20,143 bases of DNA from Candidatus Bathyarchaeota archaeon RBG_13_60_20 (GCA_001775965.1 MEZG01000046.1:1-20143); one strand, 5' to 3'; shown: positions 1 through 7,256, counted from the first letter of the stretch. Notes: generated from the sequence alone by a model not told the origin. Translations and numbers: made by a program.

Positions 1-1990
1 GCGGCTCCGCCGTGATCATGAGGCTGAGCCTCAGCGGGTCGGCGCCGAACATCTCCACGGCGTTTATCAGCGGTATTATGTTGTTTAGGCTCTTGCTCAT
101 CTTGGCGCCCTCCATTAGCACGGAGCCGTTCACATAGATGCCGCGGGGCCACATCTCCCTGGGCCATACGCCGTCGTGGACGAACACCATGTATGTGAGG
201 TGGTTGCTTATGAGGTCGCGGCCGCTATGCCTGGCGTCCATGGGGTAGAAGTAGGTGAACTCGCGGCGGAGCTCCTCTAGCTTCTCCTCCGGGAACCCCG
301 TCTTCACAGACACCTTCACGGGCTCGCCCTTGCCCAGGAACACATAGTCCCAGAAGTCCTCCGTGAGGCTCTCGGGCTCCGGCTTCACCTGGTTGATTCC
401 CTTGATGACGGTGTAGTAGGCCATGTAGATGACGCTGTCGCTCAGAGCCTCTATTATCCAGTCCTCTGCCCAGGGCAGCTTGGTGCCTAGGCCCGCCTTC
501 CGGGCGCACGCCTTCTCACGGAGCCAGTCTATGACGTTGTGGTACTCCTGCCTCAGCTCCCGCGGCACGATGTCCATGGCGTCGATGTTCTCGTGGGCCA
601 GCCGCTTCCAGGCGTGGTCCCCGTAGTTGATGAACCACTGGTTCTCGAATATCATGACGACCACGTCGGCTCCGCACCGGCACCTGACGGGCTCCAGCAG
701 CTCGTACATGGTGGTGGCCGTGCCCTTGGCCACCATGTCCTGCTTCACCGCCTCCTTGGCCTGCTGGACTGGGAGGGACGCGTACTGGCCCGCGTTGCCG
801 CGCATCCTGCCGCCGTGGAACTCGGCGCTGTACACCTCCTTGGTGGCCTTCCCCAGCCGCTCGTCTCCCTGGTCCATGATGCCCATCCTGGCGACGACGT
901 CCACTGCTGGGCTCTCCCCGTAGCCCTGGGCCTCTATGACGCTGATGGGCTCCAGGCCCCTCACCATCGCGGGCTTGAACTTGTAGGCTGAGGGGTTCTT
1001 CTTGACGTCCCGCTTCAGCTGCTCCAGGGCGACCAGGTCGAAGGGGGCGTGGGCGGGCACCGACATGACGACGCCCGTGACGGCCTTGGGGTCCACGAAG
1101 CCGGCCGGCAGTATAGGCATCTCGGTCCCCGTGGCCGGGTTCGTCAGGGTGGCGCCTATGAAGCGGCTCCCCTGGAACTCGTCCATCACCTCGATCTTGT
1201 GGCCCAGCAGCTTCAGCTTCTCGGCTGCCTCGGCGCTCACCACCCACGTTTCGCCGTCCACCGTGGCCTCAACGTAGACGGCGTCCGGGTTGAGCCACAT
1301 GTTGGTGACGCCGTACACGGTCTCGGGGCGCAGGGTGCCGGCCGGGAAGACTAGCTCATCCTTGGTGAACTTTATGACTGTGAACTCCTCGATCTCGGGC
1401 TCCTTGTCGCCCACGGTGTCGTGCTGGCCCACCGGGTTGCCGCATCCCGGGCACCAGCCCACGGGGTGGCTGCCCTGGGTGATGTACCCCTTCTCGCGGA
1501 GCTTAGCGAACTGCCACTCTATGAACTTGTGGTAGTACTCGTCCACCGTCGTGAACTCGCGACGCCAGTCCACACTGTACCCTATCCGCTGCATGCCATG
1601 CTTGATCTCCTCCGCGAAGTAGCCGGCCATGGCGACGGGGTTCTCCAGGCTCTTGAGCTTCCTCCGTGGGATGTTGTAGAGGTTGAGGAACGTTTCGAGG
1701 AGGGCCGGGTCCTTCTCCTTGAGCCTCTCCACCATGGCGAACAGGGGGGTCCCCGTGTAGTGCCACGCCATGGGGAAGAGCACGTTGTAGCCGTGCATCC
1801 TCATGTACCTGGCGTGCACGTCGGTCAGGGTGTACGTGCGGCCGTGCCCGATGTGCTGCGGGCTGTTGGGGTAGGGGTACGCCACCGTCAGGTAGTACTT
1901 AGGCTTCTGTGGGTCGGGGTCGGTCTCGTAGACCTTTGCCTCGGCCCAGCGTTTCTGCCACTTCTCCTCGATCTGCTTCCAGTCAACCAT
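1..1990 (-). CDS. leuS: Leucyl-tRNA synthetase, archaeal type (3' part beyond left edge)
   Basis: The enzyme charges tRNA-Leu with leucine in the cytoplasm. I translated the minus strand from the ATG at 1990-1988 and found no stop before the window edge, about 663 codons. Class I motifs are present: HIGH at residues 46-49 (context PNSPQHIGHGRTY) and KMSKS at 630-634 (bases 89-103). Between them lies a CP1 editing domain with the threonine-rich TLRPETVYGVTN segment and the GVVMSVPAHAPFD segment. A zinc-knuckle-like WCPGCG precedes the editing domain, and DARHSGRDLISNH lies shortly before KMSKS. These segments match archaeal/eukaryotic LeuRS rather than the bacterial form. The anticodon-binding and C-terminal domains must lie left of the window. 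The start is preceded by GAGGAT (complement of about 2009-2014). It lies downstream of alaS in the same direction, with a 131-nt gap and a possible own TATA box (complement of about 2034-2042). Function is confident. Confidence 0.95.
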   Translation of the reverse strand, partial: MVDWKQIEEKWQKRWAEAKVYETDPDPQKPKYYLTVAYPYPNSPQHIGHGRTYTLTDVHARYMRMHGYNVLFPMAWHYTGTPLFAMVERLKEKDPALLETFLNLYNIPRRKLKSLENPVAMAGYFAEEIKHGMQRIGYSVDWRREFTTVDEYYHKFIEWQFAKLREKGYITQGSHPVGWCPGCGNPVGQHDTVGDKEPEIEEFTVIKFTKDELVFPAGTLRPETVYGVTNMWLNPDAVYVEATVDGETWVVSAEAAEKLKLLGHKIEVMDEFQGSRFIGATLTNPATGTEMPILPAGFVDPKAVTGVVMSVPAHAPFDLVALEQLKRDVKKNPSAYKFKPAMVRGLEPISVIEAQGYGESPAVDVVARMGIMDQGDERLGKATKEVYSAEFHGGRMRGNAGQYASLPVQQAKEAVKQDMVAKGTATTMYELLEPVRCRCGADVVVMIFENQWFINYGDHAWKRLAHENIDAMDIVPRELRQEYHNVIDWLREKACARKAGLGTKLPWAEDWIIEALSDSVIYMAYYTVIKGINQVKPEPESLTEDFWDYVFLGKGEPVKVSVKTGFPEEKLEELRREFTYFYPMDARHSGRDLISNHLTYMVFVHDGVWPREMWPRGIYVNGSVLMEGAKMSKSLNNIIPLINAVEMFGADPLRLSLMITAEP

Positions 1991-2121
1991 ATGCGCTCTA
2001 TCCTCTAACCAATGTGACTCTTGGATGCTTGTAGAATAAAGGTTATGAGTAAAAACGGTTACGCATCTCCTGACTAAGTTAGTATGAGATTGAGATAAGG
2101 TCCTGTAGAGTGGGAACCCAA

Positions 2122-3909
2122 TTATTCTAGGACCGCTCGTATCCTCCGCACGCCTGCGGAGATACCTTCTTCCTTCACTATCCTGAATCGTCCAAGCTCA
2201 TGCGTATTCTTCACATGCGGGCCACTACACAGCTCCGTTGAGAAGTCACCTATAGAGTATACAGAGACCTCTTCTCCGTATTTTTGCTCGAACACTGCTT
2301 GGCTCCCCATCTTTATCGCCTCGTCCAGTGTGGTCTCTACTCTCTTAACCGGAAGAGCCTTCTTTATCTGCCTGTTAACCATCTCTTCCACGGCCTTAAT
2401 CTCCTCGTCGCTCAGCTTTCTGTCGAAGTTGAAGTCGAACCTTAGGCGCTCCTGCGTAATGTTTGACCCCTTCTGGGCGATTTCTTTCCCCAGGACCCGT
2501 CTCAGCGCCTCGTTGAGTAGGTGCGTCGCGGTGTGCAGCTTCACAGTCTCCTCAGCCGTGTCGGCCAGGCCGCTGCCGAACCTCTTGTCGGCGCTGGCCC
2601 TGGACACATGTTGATGCTTCTCGAACTCCTCGTGGAACCCATCCACGTCGACGAAGATGCCGTTCTCCCGCCCCAGTTCCCTCGTTATCTCTATCGGGAA
2701 GCCGAAGCTCTGGTAGAGCAGGAACGCATCCTTGCCGTCGATTTTCTTGTTCTCGCTGGCTATTCTGTTGAACCTGTTCAGGCCCCTTGCCAGCGTGTTG
2801 TCGAACTTCCTGTACTCCTTTCTCAGCTCGGCTACAATGAAGTCCTCACTCGGCTTCAAATGAGAGTAGTCCCTGGAGTATGTTTCTATCACGATCCGAG
2901 ATAACTCTCCTAGGAACTCTTCCTCTATGCCCAACAGTTTCCCGTGCCTGATGGCTCCTCTGATGAGTCTCCTCAGAACGTATCCCTGCTCCACGTTCAA
3001 GGGGACTATTCCTTCAGCTAGAAGGAAAGTGGCTGCACGAGAGTGATCACATATCACTCTAACACTTCTAATTTGAATAGTTTTATTTTCAGAGATTATT
3101 TCAGAGACTACTTCAATACCCGCTAGTTCCTTGATTTTTTCGATTAATGGGGCGAATATCTCGGTCTCGTACACGTTATCCTTTCCCTGTAGGACAGCGA
3201 CCGTCCGCTCGACTCCCATCCCCGTGTCAACGTTCTTCTGCTCAAGTAGATCATAATCTCCGTCCGGGGTCTTATTGTACTCCATGAAGACGTTATTCCA
3301 TATCTCATTGAATTTTCCGCAGGAGCAGCCAGGCTTACATTCGCTCCCGCACGGCTCTTTGCCCGTGTCATAGAATATCTCCGTGTCAGGTCCACATGGC
3401 CCGGTGCTGCCTATAGGCCCCCACCAGTTATCCTCTCTAGGCAGATAGAATATCCTATCCTTTGGGACTCCAAGTCCTTCCCATATTCTTGCGCTTTCAG
3501 TGTCCCTGGGTATTTTATCGTCCCCGGCGAAGACCGTGATGGAGAGCCTATCTTTATCGATGTTGAGCCACTCTTTGCTTGTGAGGAACTCATAGCTCCA
3601 CGGTATTGATTTCTCCTTGAAGTAGTCTCCAAGAGACCAGTTTCCCAACATCTCAAAAAAGCTCAGGTGAAAACTATCACCCACCTCATCGATGTCGCTA
3701 GTTCTGAGGCACTTCTGTACGTTCACAAGTTTTTTCCCACTTGGATGAGGTTGACCCAACAAATATGGTACAAGAGGATGCATCCCAGCCGAAGTGAATA
3801 GCGCGGTTGGATCGTTCTCCGGTATTAGAGGCGCATTAGCGATTACTTTATGTCTTTTCTTCTGGAAAAACTTCAAGAACAACCTTTTCAGCTTGTCAGA
3901 ACTAATCAA
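2122..3909 (-). CDS. alaS: Short bacterial-type (CPR-like) alanyl-tRNA synthetase lacking the C-terminal domain
   Basis: The 595-residue protein is a class II synthetase. The catalytic domain has the motif 2 region (RTSDIDEVGDSFHLSFFEML, about 69-88) and motif 3 (DTGMGVERT, about 228-236). The editing domain carries the metal ligands HTATH at 459-463 and C561/H565 in CSGPH. The chain stops after the editing domain, so the DHHA1/C-Ala part of usual AlaRS (about 850-950 residues) is missing. The N-terminus lacks the archaeal extension. A cysteine cluster (C187, C191, C195, C197) just before KFNEIWNNVF resembles, from memory, AlaRS of candidate-phyla-radiation bacteria. Parts of the gene are AT-rich: positions 3061-3120 hold 16 G+C of 60, against 37 of 60 at 12421-12480 in L10. 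The start is TTG, with GGTGG 5 nt upstream and a TATA-like box at the complement of about 3951-3956. It follows L12. Either this is the cell's only AlaRS, acquired laterally, or a full archaeal enzyme exists elsewhere. Confidence 0.9.
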   Translation of the reverse strand: MISSDKLKRLFLKFFQKKRHKVIANAPLIPENDPTALFTSAGMHPLVPYLLGQPHPSGKKLVNVQKCLRTSDIDEVGDSFHLSFFEMLGNWSLGDYFKEKSIPWSYEFLTSKEWLNIDKDRLSITVFAGDDKIPRDTESARIWEGLGVPKDRIFYLPREDNWWGPIGSTGPCGPDTEIFYDTGKEPCGSECKPGCSCGKFNEIWNNVFMEYNKTPDGDYDLLEQKNVDTGMGVERTVAVLQGKDNVYETEIFAPLIEKIKELAGIEVVSEIISENKTIQIRSVRVICDHSRAATFLLAEGIVPLNVEQGYVLRRLIRGAIRHGKLLGIEEEFLGELSRIVIETYSRDYSHLKPSEDFIVAELRKEYRKFDNTLARGLNRFNRIASENKKIDGKDAFLLYQSFGFPIEITRELGRENGIFVDVDGFHEEFEKHQHVSRASADKRFGSGLADTAEETVKLHTATHLLNEALRRVLGKEIAQKGSNITQERLRFDFNFDRKLSDEEIKAVEEMVNRQIKKALPVKRVETTLDEAIKMGSQAVFEQKYGEEVSVYSIGDFSTELCSGPHVKNTHELGRFRIVKEEGISAGVRRIRAVLE

Positions 3910-3946
3910 CTAGACCACCTTAGCTGCATCTGTGAATCATTTAAGG

Positions 3947-3959
3947 ACATCTTATACAC
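3947..3959 (-). promoter_or_regulatory. Probable TATA-box promoter for alaS
   Basis: On the minus strand the box reads TGTGTATAAGATG, centred near 3953. This predicts a transcript start near 3928 and a leader of about 18 nt before the TTG at 3909. The Shine-Dalgarno-like GGTGG (complement of 3915-3919) lies within that leader. If it is used, alaS is transcribed independently of L12, whose stop is about 145 nt upstream. Confidence 0.45.
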
Positions 3960-4035
3960 ATGAGCGAGATTTGAGCCGTTTGTCGGTATCAGCATGTGGT
4001 CAGGCCCCTAAAATTAGGATAGGGTGGGTATACCT

Positions 4036-4043
4036 AAAAGAAA
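4036..4043 (-). terminator. Possible T-rich terminator after L12
   Basis: Twelve bases past the L12 stop the minus strand reads TTTCTTTT. Archaeal termination commonly occurs at T-rich tracts without a strong hairpin, so this could end the L12 transcript before the alaS promoter. The tract is short, and read-through into alaS is possible. Confidence 0.35.
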
Positions 4044-4054
4044 CTTGGGGGAGG

Positions 4055-4360
4055 CTAGCCGAAGAGGGCGCCGAGACCCTGCAGGTCTTCCTCTTCCTTC
4101 TTCTCCTCTTTAGGCTCCTCCTCGGGAGCGGCCTCCTCCTCAGCGGCTGCAGGCGCAGCTGCGGCGGGGGCGGCGCCGGCCGTGAAGACGGGCGCCTTGA
4201 GGGCCTCATCGATGTTGATGTCTGCGAGGGCGGCGACGAGGGCCTTGACCCTGGTGGTGTCGGCCTTGATTCCCGCAGCTGTGAGCGTGCCTGTAATCGC
4301 TTCCTCTGAGATCGCCTTGCCTGCGCTGTGAAGGAGCATAGCGGCATACATGTATTCCAC
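4055..4360 (-). CDS. rpl12: Ribosomal protein P1/L12 (archaeal stalk protein)
   Basis: Archaeal L12 dimers bind L10 and form the flexible stalk that recruits translation factors. The roughly 101-residue product has the family layout: an N-terminal helical dimerization domain beginning MEYMYAAMLLHSAGK, an Ala/Pro-rich hinge (AAPAAAAPAAAEEEA), an acidic/lysine region and the diagnostic C-terminal tail ending GLGALFG. I chose the GTG at 4360 because the family begins MEY(I/V)YA and because GAGGTGA stands a few bases upstream. A GTG at 4369 would add three residues. The gene is normally next to L10, but here it stands more than 8 kb away on the opposite strand and heads toward alaS. A TATA-like box lies at the complement of about 4421-4430. 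Identity is very secure. Confidence 0.95.
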   Translation of the reverse strand: MEYMYAAMLLHSAGKAISEEAITGTLTAAGIKADTTRVKALVAALADINIDEALKAPVFTAGAAPAAAAPAAAEEEAAPEEEPKEEKKEEEDLQGLGALFG

Positions 4361-4420
4361 ACTTTTCACCTCTATTGAATGTCTGTCCTATGGGACTGCT
4401 ATTAGACAACCACACCCCCT

Positions 4421-4433
4421 ATTTTTATTCTTT
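4421..4433 (-). promoter_or_regulatory. Probable promoter for L12
   Basis: The minus strand reads GAATAAAAAT at the complement of 4421-4430, an A/T-rich box in otherwise GC-rich DNA. It lies about 65 nt upstream of the L12 start and would give a leader of roughly 35-45 nt. The region between the divergent L12 and acetamidase genes is about 140 nt, so both promoters must lie within it. Confidence 0.4.
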
Positions 4434-4500
4434 CCGTTTTTCAGTGCAGGGCCTGGCAATCGTTTAATCCGCCCGCGGACAATGGTTCAGTCGTGGTTGC

Positions 4501-5427
4501 TTGGTGAGAAGGATCAGGAGAAAGGAGAGGGGCCGGCTCGCCGCGTGGGACGACTCCACCCTGAACCCCTACACAGCGCCCGTCGCCCGGGTCAGACCGG
4601 GGGAGGTCGTCGAGGTGGAGACCTGGGACGCCTACGGTGGCGTGGTCAGCCCCGAGCAGAGCTTCCAGGAGGCGGCCGAGAGGGGACTGGTTGGCGCCCT
4701 GAACCCGGTGACCGGCCCAATATACGTGGAGGGGGCCGAGCCGGGCGACATCCTCGTCGTGGAGCTGATGGGTATCGATCTACCCGCGTGGGGCGCCGCC
4801 AGCATCATACCCGGCTTCGGCGCCCTTGAGGGGTGGCTCAACCTCATGCAGCCCAGGACCAAGGTCTGCACCATTGAGGGCAGCGTGGTCCGCTACGAGG
4901 CCGACCATGGCAAGATCATCGAGATTCCAACGGACCCCTTCGTGGGCACCATCGGTGTGTCTCCAGCCTACGAGGCCGTCCAGACCCTGGCGCCAGGCTC
5001 TCACGGCGGAAACATGGACTGCCCCGATATACGCCCAGGGAATAGGCTCATGCTTCCCGTCTACCAGAGGGGGGCGCTTTTCGGGCTGGGGGACGTCCAT
5101 GCGGTCCAGGGAGACGGCGAGGTGTGCGGGACCGCTGTGGAGGTGGGGGCCGTCGTGAGGCTCAGGTTCAGCCTGGGGCACGGGAAGATTGGCTGGCCCA
5201 GGGTGGAGAGCCCCGACGAGATCATGACGGTGTGCAGCGCCAGGCCCCTGGAGGACGCAGCTAGGCTCGCCTACCGGGAGCTGGTCCAGTGGATGGTGTC
5301 AGACTACGGCTGGGCTAGGGACGACGCCTACATGTTCCTGAGCCAGGCCGCCAAGGCCAGGATTGCCCAGATAGTGGATCCACTATACACGGTCGTGGCC
5401 AAGCTGAGCAAGAGGTACCTAGCCTAG
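4501..5427 (+). CDS. Acetamidase/formamidase family protein
   Basis: The 308-residue product belongs to the FmdA/AmdA family (Pfam PF03069), cytosolic hydrolases that release ammonia from formamide, acetamide or similar amides. The hallmark metal-site segment GSHGGNMDCPDIRPG spans residues 166-180. It is followed by GLGDVHAVQGDGEVCGTAVE (195-214) and the C-terminal helix YGWARDDAYMFLSQAAKARI, all strongly typical. Length agrees with the family. The start used here is TTG at 4501; GTG at 4504 is equally possible, and no clear Shine-Dalgarno is visible. A weak TATA-like GTTTAATC lies near 4460-4468, so a short leader is likely. It diverges from L12, and its stop overlaps the end of the broken ORF on the other strand. 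The substrate cannot be told from sequence; nitrogen scavenging is an inference. Confidence 0.9.
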   Translation: MVRRIRRKERGRLAAWDDSTLNPYTAPVARVRPGEVVEVETWDAYGGVVSPEQSFQEAAERGLVGALNPVTGPIYVEGAEPGDILVVELMGIDLPAWGAASIIPGFGALEGWLNLMQPRTKVCTIEGSVVRYEADHGKIIEIPTDPFVGTIGVSPAYEAVQTLAPGSHGGNMDCPDIRPGNRLMLPVYQRGALFGLGDVHAVQGDGEVCGTAVEVGAVVRLRFSLGHGKIGWPRVESPDEIMTVCSARPLEDAARLAYRELVQWMVSDYGWARDDAYMFLSQAAKARIAQIVDPLYTVVAKLSKRYLA

Positions 5428-5702
5428 CCCCTCATCTCGCGGAGGGTCCTCACCCAGTGCCGCTCCCCCTTGAACAGCTCTGAGACTCGCCTATTCTAGG
5501 GCTCGTAGGTCTGGGACTCCTCGTCTCCGTCCATCACCAGGAGCAGCAGCTTGCCTTAGGCGTGCCTCACGACGGCGACCTTGTATCCTGCGATGCTCAC
5601 CCTTGCCTCCTGTGTTATGGGGTTTATAGTCCACGCCTGGGTGTAGGTGACAAGCGCCATGGCCAGCAGCAGCGCGAAAAGCACGATGTTGCGTCTATTC
5701 AT
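5424..5702 (-). pseudogene. Small secreted-protein gene interrupted by two in-frame stops
   Basis: Reading the minus strand from ATG at 5702 gives 93 codons that stay in one frame to a TAG at 5426-5424. Two in-frame stops interrupt it: TAA at 5558-5556 after codon 48, and TAG at 5498-5496 after 19 more sense codons. The N-terminus looks like a signal peptide or membrane anchor (NRRNIVLFALLLAMALVTYT), followed by a plausible GC-rich coding pattern such as VSIAGYKVAVV before the first stop and KLLLLVMDGDEE and LFKGERHWVRTLREM after it. GGAG lies upstream of the ATG. The most likely reading is a recently inactivated gene, since both stops could be single C-to-T changes from CAA and CAG, or a sequencing or assembly artefact. 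A truncated 48-residue peptide could still be made. I recognise no family. The 3' end overlaps the acetamidase stop by two bases. Confidence 0.55.
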
Positions 5703-5945
5703 CCTTCAGGTCTCCGTTATAGAGATGGGATCTATGCTTGTTTATCATGTTAACCCGTTAACAAATGTTTACCATAGATGTGTCTGGAGTATATCCCTGT
5801 TTAATGGCAGTAGAGGCGCCTGAAAATAGTATAAAGGTGCAATACACCTGAGGGCCTTAGCCCGCCATCGAAGCCTAAAACGCCGTGTCCCCCGCAGCCC
5901 CTGCCTAAACTTTTTTATATTTACGCTGAGGTTTACGGTTGCTGA
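5703..5945. other. Noncoding spacer with two adjacent small hairpins
   Basis: No convincing gene is seen between the broken ORF and the S19e promoter. The stretch is more AT-rich than its neighbours. It holds two adjacent short inverted repeats: AGGTG/CACCT (5835-5839 with 5845-5849, loop CAATA) and GGGC/GCCC (5852-5855 with 5860-5863, loop CTTA). A TATA-like AGTATAAA lies just before them, and a T/A-rich run occurs near 5911-5922. I see no C/D-box, tRNA or riboswitch signature. A small RNA is possible but unsupported. Confidence 0.3.
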
Positions 5946-5993
5946 AACCATACAGCAAAAGACTAGGTATATATGTCGGAACCCTGTATGGTT
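5946..5993 (+). promoter_or_regulatory. S19e operon promoter with TATA box centred in a perfect 10-bp inverted repeat
   Basis: AACCATACAG (5946-5955) and its exact reverse complement CTGTATGGTT (5984-5993) flank a 28-nt spacer. The TATA box TATATAT (5968-5974, centre 5971) sits within about 1.5 bp of the centre of symmetry (5969.5). The predicted transcript start is near 5996, about 20 nt before the S19e ATG. The arms would therefore cover roughly -50 to -41 and -12 to -3, suited to a repressor or a looped dimer blocking TBP/TFB or polymerase. What is seen is the repeat and the box; regulation is inferred. Confidence 0.65.
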
Positions 5994-6015
5994 CAAACAT
6001 CTGGGAAGAAGGAAA

Positions 6016-6471
6016 ATGACAACCGCATACGACGTGCCAGCGGACGTGCTGATAGAGAAACTCTCAGCATACATGAAGGAGAACGTCAAGGAGGTCCAGC
6101 CACCCGAGTGGGCGGGGTACGTTAAGACAGGGAGCCACAACGAGCGCGTCCCGCAGAACCAGGACTGGTGGCACACTAGGGCCGCCTCCCTACTCAGGAA
6201 GCTCTACATGAACGGGCCGGTGGGCGTCTCAAGGCTCAGGAAGGAGTACGGCGGCAGGAAGAGGGTGGGAATGAGGCCGGCCCACTTCGCCAAGGCCGGC
6301 GGCAACATCATCAGAACCATCCTCCAGCAGCTGGAGCAGGCGGGGCTGGCCCAGAAGGACAGCAACGACGGCAGGGTCACCTCCAGGAAGGGCAGGAGCC
6401 TGCTGGACGCCATGAGCACCCAGATCAAGAGAGACTTGGACCGCGAGCGTCCAGAGCTCAAGGACTATTAA
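6016..6471 (+). CDS. rps19e: Ribosomal protein S19e (eS19)
   Basis: The 151-residue product is the archaeal/eukaryotic small-subunit protein eS19. Diagnostic segments are PPEWAGYVKTGSHNERVPQN (29-48), WWHTRAASLLRKLY, GPVGVSRLRKEYGG and HFAKAGGNIIRTILQQLEQA, with the C-terminal RVTSRKGRSLLDAM. Length is normal. The ATG lies about 20 nt after the predicted transcription start and is preceded by purine-rich GGGAAGAAGGAAA. It is the first gene of the tight S19e-PDCD5-L39e-L31e-LX-pfdA-ftsY cluster, with PDCD5 starting 10 nt after its stop. Identification is secure. Confidence 0.97.
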   Translation: MTTAYDVPADVLIEKLSAYMKENVKEVQPPEWAGYVKTGSHNERVPQNQDWWHTRAASLLRKLYMNGPVGVSRLRKEYGGRKRVGMRPAHFAKAGGNIIRTILQQLEQAGLAQKDSNDGRVTSRKGRSLLDAMSTQIKRDLDRERPELKDY

Positions 6472-6481
6472 GTGAACGCAG

Positions 6482-6820
6482 ATGTCTTCGGACGAGGAAC
6501 TCGAGAGGATACGGCAGCGGAGGATGGTCGAGCTTCAGGCTCAGCGGGCCCAGCAGGATCAGACCACCCAGGCCCAGGCCGACGCTGAGGCCAATAAGCA
6601 GGCCGTTCTTCGTAAGATCCTCACGCCGGAGGCAAGGGCGAGGCTCCAGAACGTCAAGCTGGTGCGCCCGGACTTCGCGGAGCAGGTGGAGCACCAGATC
6701 ATCCAGGTTGCCCAGACCGGGAGAGTGCCTCTGCCAATCACCGATGACTTATTAAAGAGGCTGTTGGCTGAGTTACAGAGCCAACAGGCTAAGAGGGACA
6801 TTAGCATCAGGAGAGTATGA
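6482..6820 (+). CDS. PDCD5-family DNA-binding protein
   Basis: The 112-residue protein belongs to the TFAR19/PDCD5 family (PF01984), small helical nucleic-acid-binding proteins conserved in archaea and eukaryotes and nearly always next to S19e in archaea. The sequence shows the usual order. A charged, glutamine-rich N-terminal helix (ELERIRQRRMVELQAQRA, then TTQAQADAEANKQ) is followed by the globular core VLRKILTPEARARLQNVKLV and VEHQIIQVAQTGRVPLPITD. Start and length fit the family. Its TGA overlaps an ATG that could belong to L39e. Its exact cellular role in archaea is not established; the translational context is conserved. Confidence 0.93.
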   Translation: MSSDEELERIRQRRMVELQAQRAQQDQTTQAQADAEANKQAVLRKILTPEARARLQNVKLVRPDFAEQVEHQIIQVAQTGRVPLPITDDLLKRLLAELQSQQAKRDISIRRV

Positions 6821-6822
6821 GT

Positions 6823-6981
6823 ATGGCTAGGAACAAGCACCTCGCGTACAAGCTACGCCTCGCCAAGGCTGGGAAGGCCAAGAAGAGCGTCCCTGCCTGG
6901 ATCATCGCCAAGACCGTTGGCGGCGTCAGGTGGAGCCCCAAGAGCAGGCGTAACTGGCGCCACAGGAAGCTGAGGTTATAG
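6823..6981 (+). CDS. rpl39e: Ribosomal protein L39e (eL39)
   Basis: This short, very basic 52-residue protein lines part of the large-subunit exit tunnel. The translation begins MARNKHLAYKLRLAKAGK and continues KKSVPAWIIAKTVGGVRW and SRRNWRHRKLRL, matching the archaeal eL39 pattern (RLAKA, VPAWII.KT, R.WRR). I chose ATG 6823 because GGAG at 6810-6813 lies 9 nt upstream and the family begins MARNK. An in-frame ATG at 6817, overlapping the PDCD5 stop, would add Met-Ser. L31e starts 11 nt downstream. Confidence 0.95.
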   Translation: MARNKHLAYKLRLAKAGKAKKSVPAWIIAKTVGGVRWSPKSRRNWRHRKLRL

Positions 6982-6992
6982 GAGAACTAGGT

Positions 6993-7256
6993 ATGTCTGA
7001 GCTGGAGAGAGTGTACACTGTCCCTCTTGGGAGAGCCTGGAACGCCCAGGGCTACCGCAGGTCCGAGAAGGCCATGACCCTGCTGAAGGAGTTCACAAAA
7101 CGCCACATGAAGCCGACGGAAATCGTAATCGACACCGCGGTGAACGAGGCCATCTGGGCTAGGGGAATCTACAAGCCGCCCCGCAAGATCAGGGTCAAGA
7201 TGACCAGGGATGGCGAGGGCGTCGTTACGGTCACCATGGCGGAGGGAGAGGGTTGA
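6993..7256 (+). CDS. rpl31e: Ribosomal protein L31e (eL31)
   Basis: The 87-residue product is eL31, a large-subunit protein near the exit tunnel. It begins MSELERVYTVPLGRAW and includes RRSEKAMTLLKEFTKRHMK, IVIDTAVNEAIWARGIYKPP and the basic strand RKIRVKMTRD, all characteristic. The ATG follows GGAG with suitable spacing. The stop TGA overlaps the LX start (TTGA). In many archaea eIF6 follows this gene; here LX follows directly. Confidence 0.96.
   Translation: MSELERVYTVPLGRAWNAQGYRRSEKAMTLLKEFTKRHMKPTEIVIDTAVNEAIWARGIYKPPRKIRVKMTRDGEGVVTVTMAEGEG

Noticed and set aside
516..2008. Long open frames on both strands over the leucyl-tRNA synthetase region
   Set aside because: They are other-frame shadows of the LeuRS gene, which has all expected motifs and no stop up to the left edge. 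Their translations are repetitive Gly/Arg/His or low-complexity sequence with no family resemblance.
5986..6005. tRNA T-loop-like GGTTCAAAC
   Set aside because: The flanking bases do not form a T-stem, and no acceptor or anticodon arm can be drawn. The GGTT belongs to the inverted repeat at the promoter.
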